Shown here: positions 6,556 to 6,876 of the stretch, in pieces | How positions within the stretch are numbered: position 1 is the first letter of the stretch | Layout: every line of letters starts with the position of its first letter | NCBI GenBank assembly: GCA_964520785.1 | Contig: CAZFQG010000259.1 | Coordinates: forward strand, 1-6,876 | Reading direction: 5' to 3' | DNA length: 6,876 nucleotides | Source: CAZFQG01 sp964520785 | GTDB taxonomy: Bacteria > Planctomycetota > Planctomycetia > Pirellulales > Thermoguttaceae | The notes under the pieces: model-generated | What the model was told of the DNA's origin: nothing | Seen by the model: the letters and a program-made list of their open reading frames with translations, nothing else | Database searches by the model: none | Program-made: the position numbers and the translations under genes

Positions 6556-6655
6556 CCGCGTTCTTGGCCGGCAGCAGCCAAACTTTTCCCCCTTGGGAGA
6601 GCGGAACTTTTGGGGCTTTCGAGACTTGCGTCGGGGGCGGGTGTCGCGGTTCTGG
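6556..6655. other. Junction between beta-helix fragment and transposase remnant
   Basis: These 100 bases have no recognisable coding sense in any frame. They should contain the downstream end of the IS whose transposase stops at 6656-6658. Two copies of AACTTTT occur, at 6581-6587 and 6605-6611, near G/C runs, but they are direct repeats rather than inverted and no terminal inverted repeat can be assigned because the other IS end is outside the window. Confidence 0.4.
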
Positions 6656-6876
6656 CTACGGCTTGGCGCGGAGCAGGTCGAGGGCGCGTTGCTGTTGCCC
6701 GGTTGCCTGAGTGAGGAGGTAGAATTCGTGGGCCGAATCACCCGAGGGATTGCGAACGCGGACCCGGTTCTTCGCCAGCGTGGCCAGATTGGACCGTGGA
6801 TCGACGATCCGCGCGGCGATCATCGCGATCGTCCGTTCTCGCGACGGCCGCGAGAAGAGAAGCCCTTCCAGCCCCA
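6656..6876 (-). pseudogene. IS1634-type transposase remnant, internally deleted, running off the right edge
   Basis: This minus-strand frame is open from the window edge to TAG at 6656-6658 and gives 72 residues. The first 32 (LLFSRPSRERTIAMIAARIV, then DPRSNLAT) resemble the N-terminal quarter of IS1634-type transposases, where RPSRERDLVVAMI and EPxSKLAT are typical. The rest (LATLAKNRVRV, then EFYLLTQATGQQQRALDLL) resembles the extreme C-terminus of the same family. Full-length members are roughly 500-600 residues, so the whole catalytic middle is missing and the two parts meet at a shared Leu-Ala-Thr around 6776-6787. The DNA there reads CTGGC twice, nine bases apart on the minus strand, which could have served as microhomology for the deletion. 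The element cannot transpose on its own. The family call rests on remembered consensus motifs. Confidence 0.68.

Noticed and set aside
6490..6714. 74-residue plus-strand open frame
   Set aside because: It is antisense to the two pseudogene fragments and their junction, with no motif or ribosome binding site.
6202..6741. 179-residue minus-strand open frame as an intact gene
   Set aside because: Only a short internal part (about 6555-6481) has protein-like sense. Before it the frame crosses the transposase remnant in the wrong frame, and after it the frame is out of phase with the beta-helix and then antisense to the DUF1559 gene.

Overview
The window looks like a piece of a planctomycete (PVC-group) chromosome. 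The signs are two DUF1559 proteins carrying the H-X9-DG motif typical of that phylum, a secreted protein ending in a dockerin-like pair plus a PEP-CTERM sorting tail, a zinc-ribbon leader of the CPHC...CxxC type, and GC-rich codon use. No RNA genes, CRISPR array or replication origin were seen.

Layout. Positions 1-854 (+) hold the 3' part of a prepilin-like DUF1559 gene whose start lies left of the window. Twenty-five bases later, 880-3822 (+) encodes a 980-residue secreted protein. It has a signal peptide, a full C45-type (penicillin acyltransferase-like) Ntn-hydrolase domain with candidate nucleophile Cys134, about 450 residues of Gly/Ser/Thr-rich beta structure with T5SS/PEP-CTERM-associated repeats, two dockerin-type calcium loops, and a PEP-CTERM tail. 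After 58 bases, 3881-5236 (+) encodes a 451-residue paralogue: the same signal peptide plus C45 domain, but with no appended modules. After 195 bases, 5432-6334 (+) encodes a second DUF1559 protein. It starts with a cytoplasmic-type zinc ribbon and one membrane segment instead of a prepilin leader. All four genes run in the same direction with good ribosome binding sites on the three whose starts are visible, so at least the first three could be one transcript.

The last 540 bases are genomic debris on the minus strand. Positions 6335-6555 are a fragment of a right-handed beta-helix (pectate-lyase-fold) protein, readable only by changing frame once. Positions 6656-6876 are the end of an IS1634-type transposase in which an N-terminal piece appears joined directly to the C-terminal piece. 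Neither is a functional gene as seen here.

Functional reading. Two secreted amide/ester-bond hydrolases or acyltransferases of one recent family sit side by side, one apparently destined for exosortase-type surface sorting and the other released. They are flanked by pilin-like DUF1559 proteins. The substrate cannot be told from sequence. The most noteworthy items are the C45/beta/dockerin/PEP-CTERM fusion beside its stripped paralogue, and the unannotated double pseudogene at the right edge.
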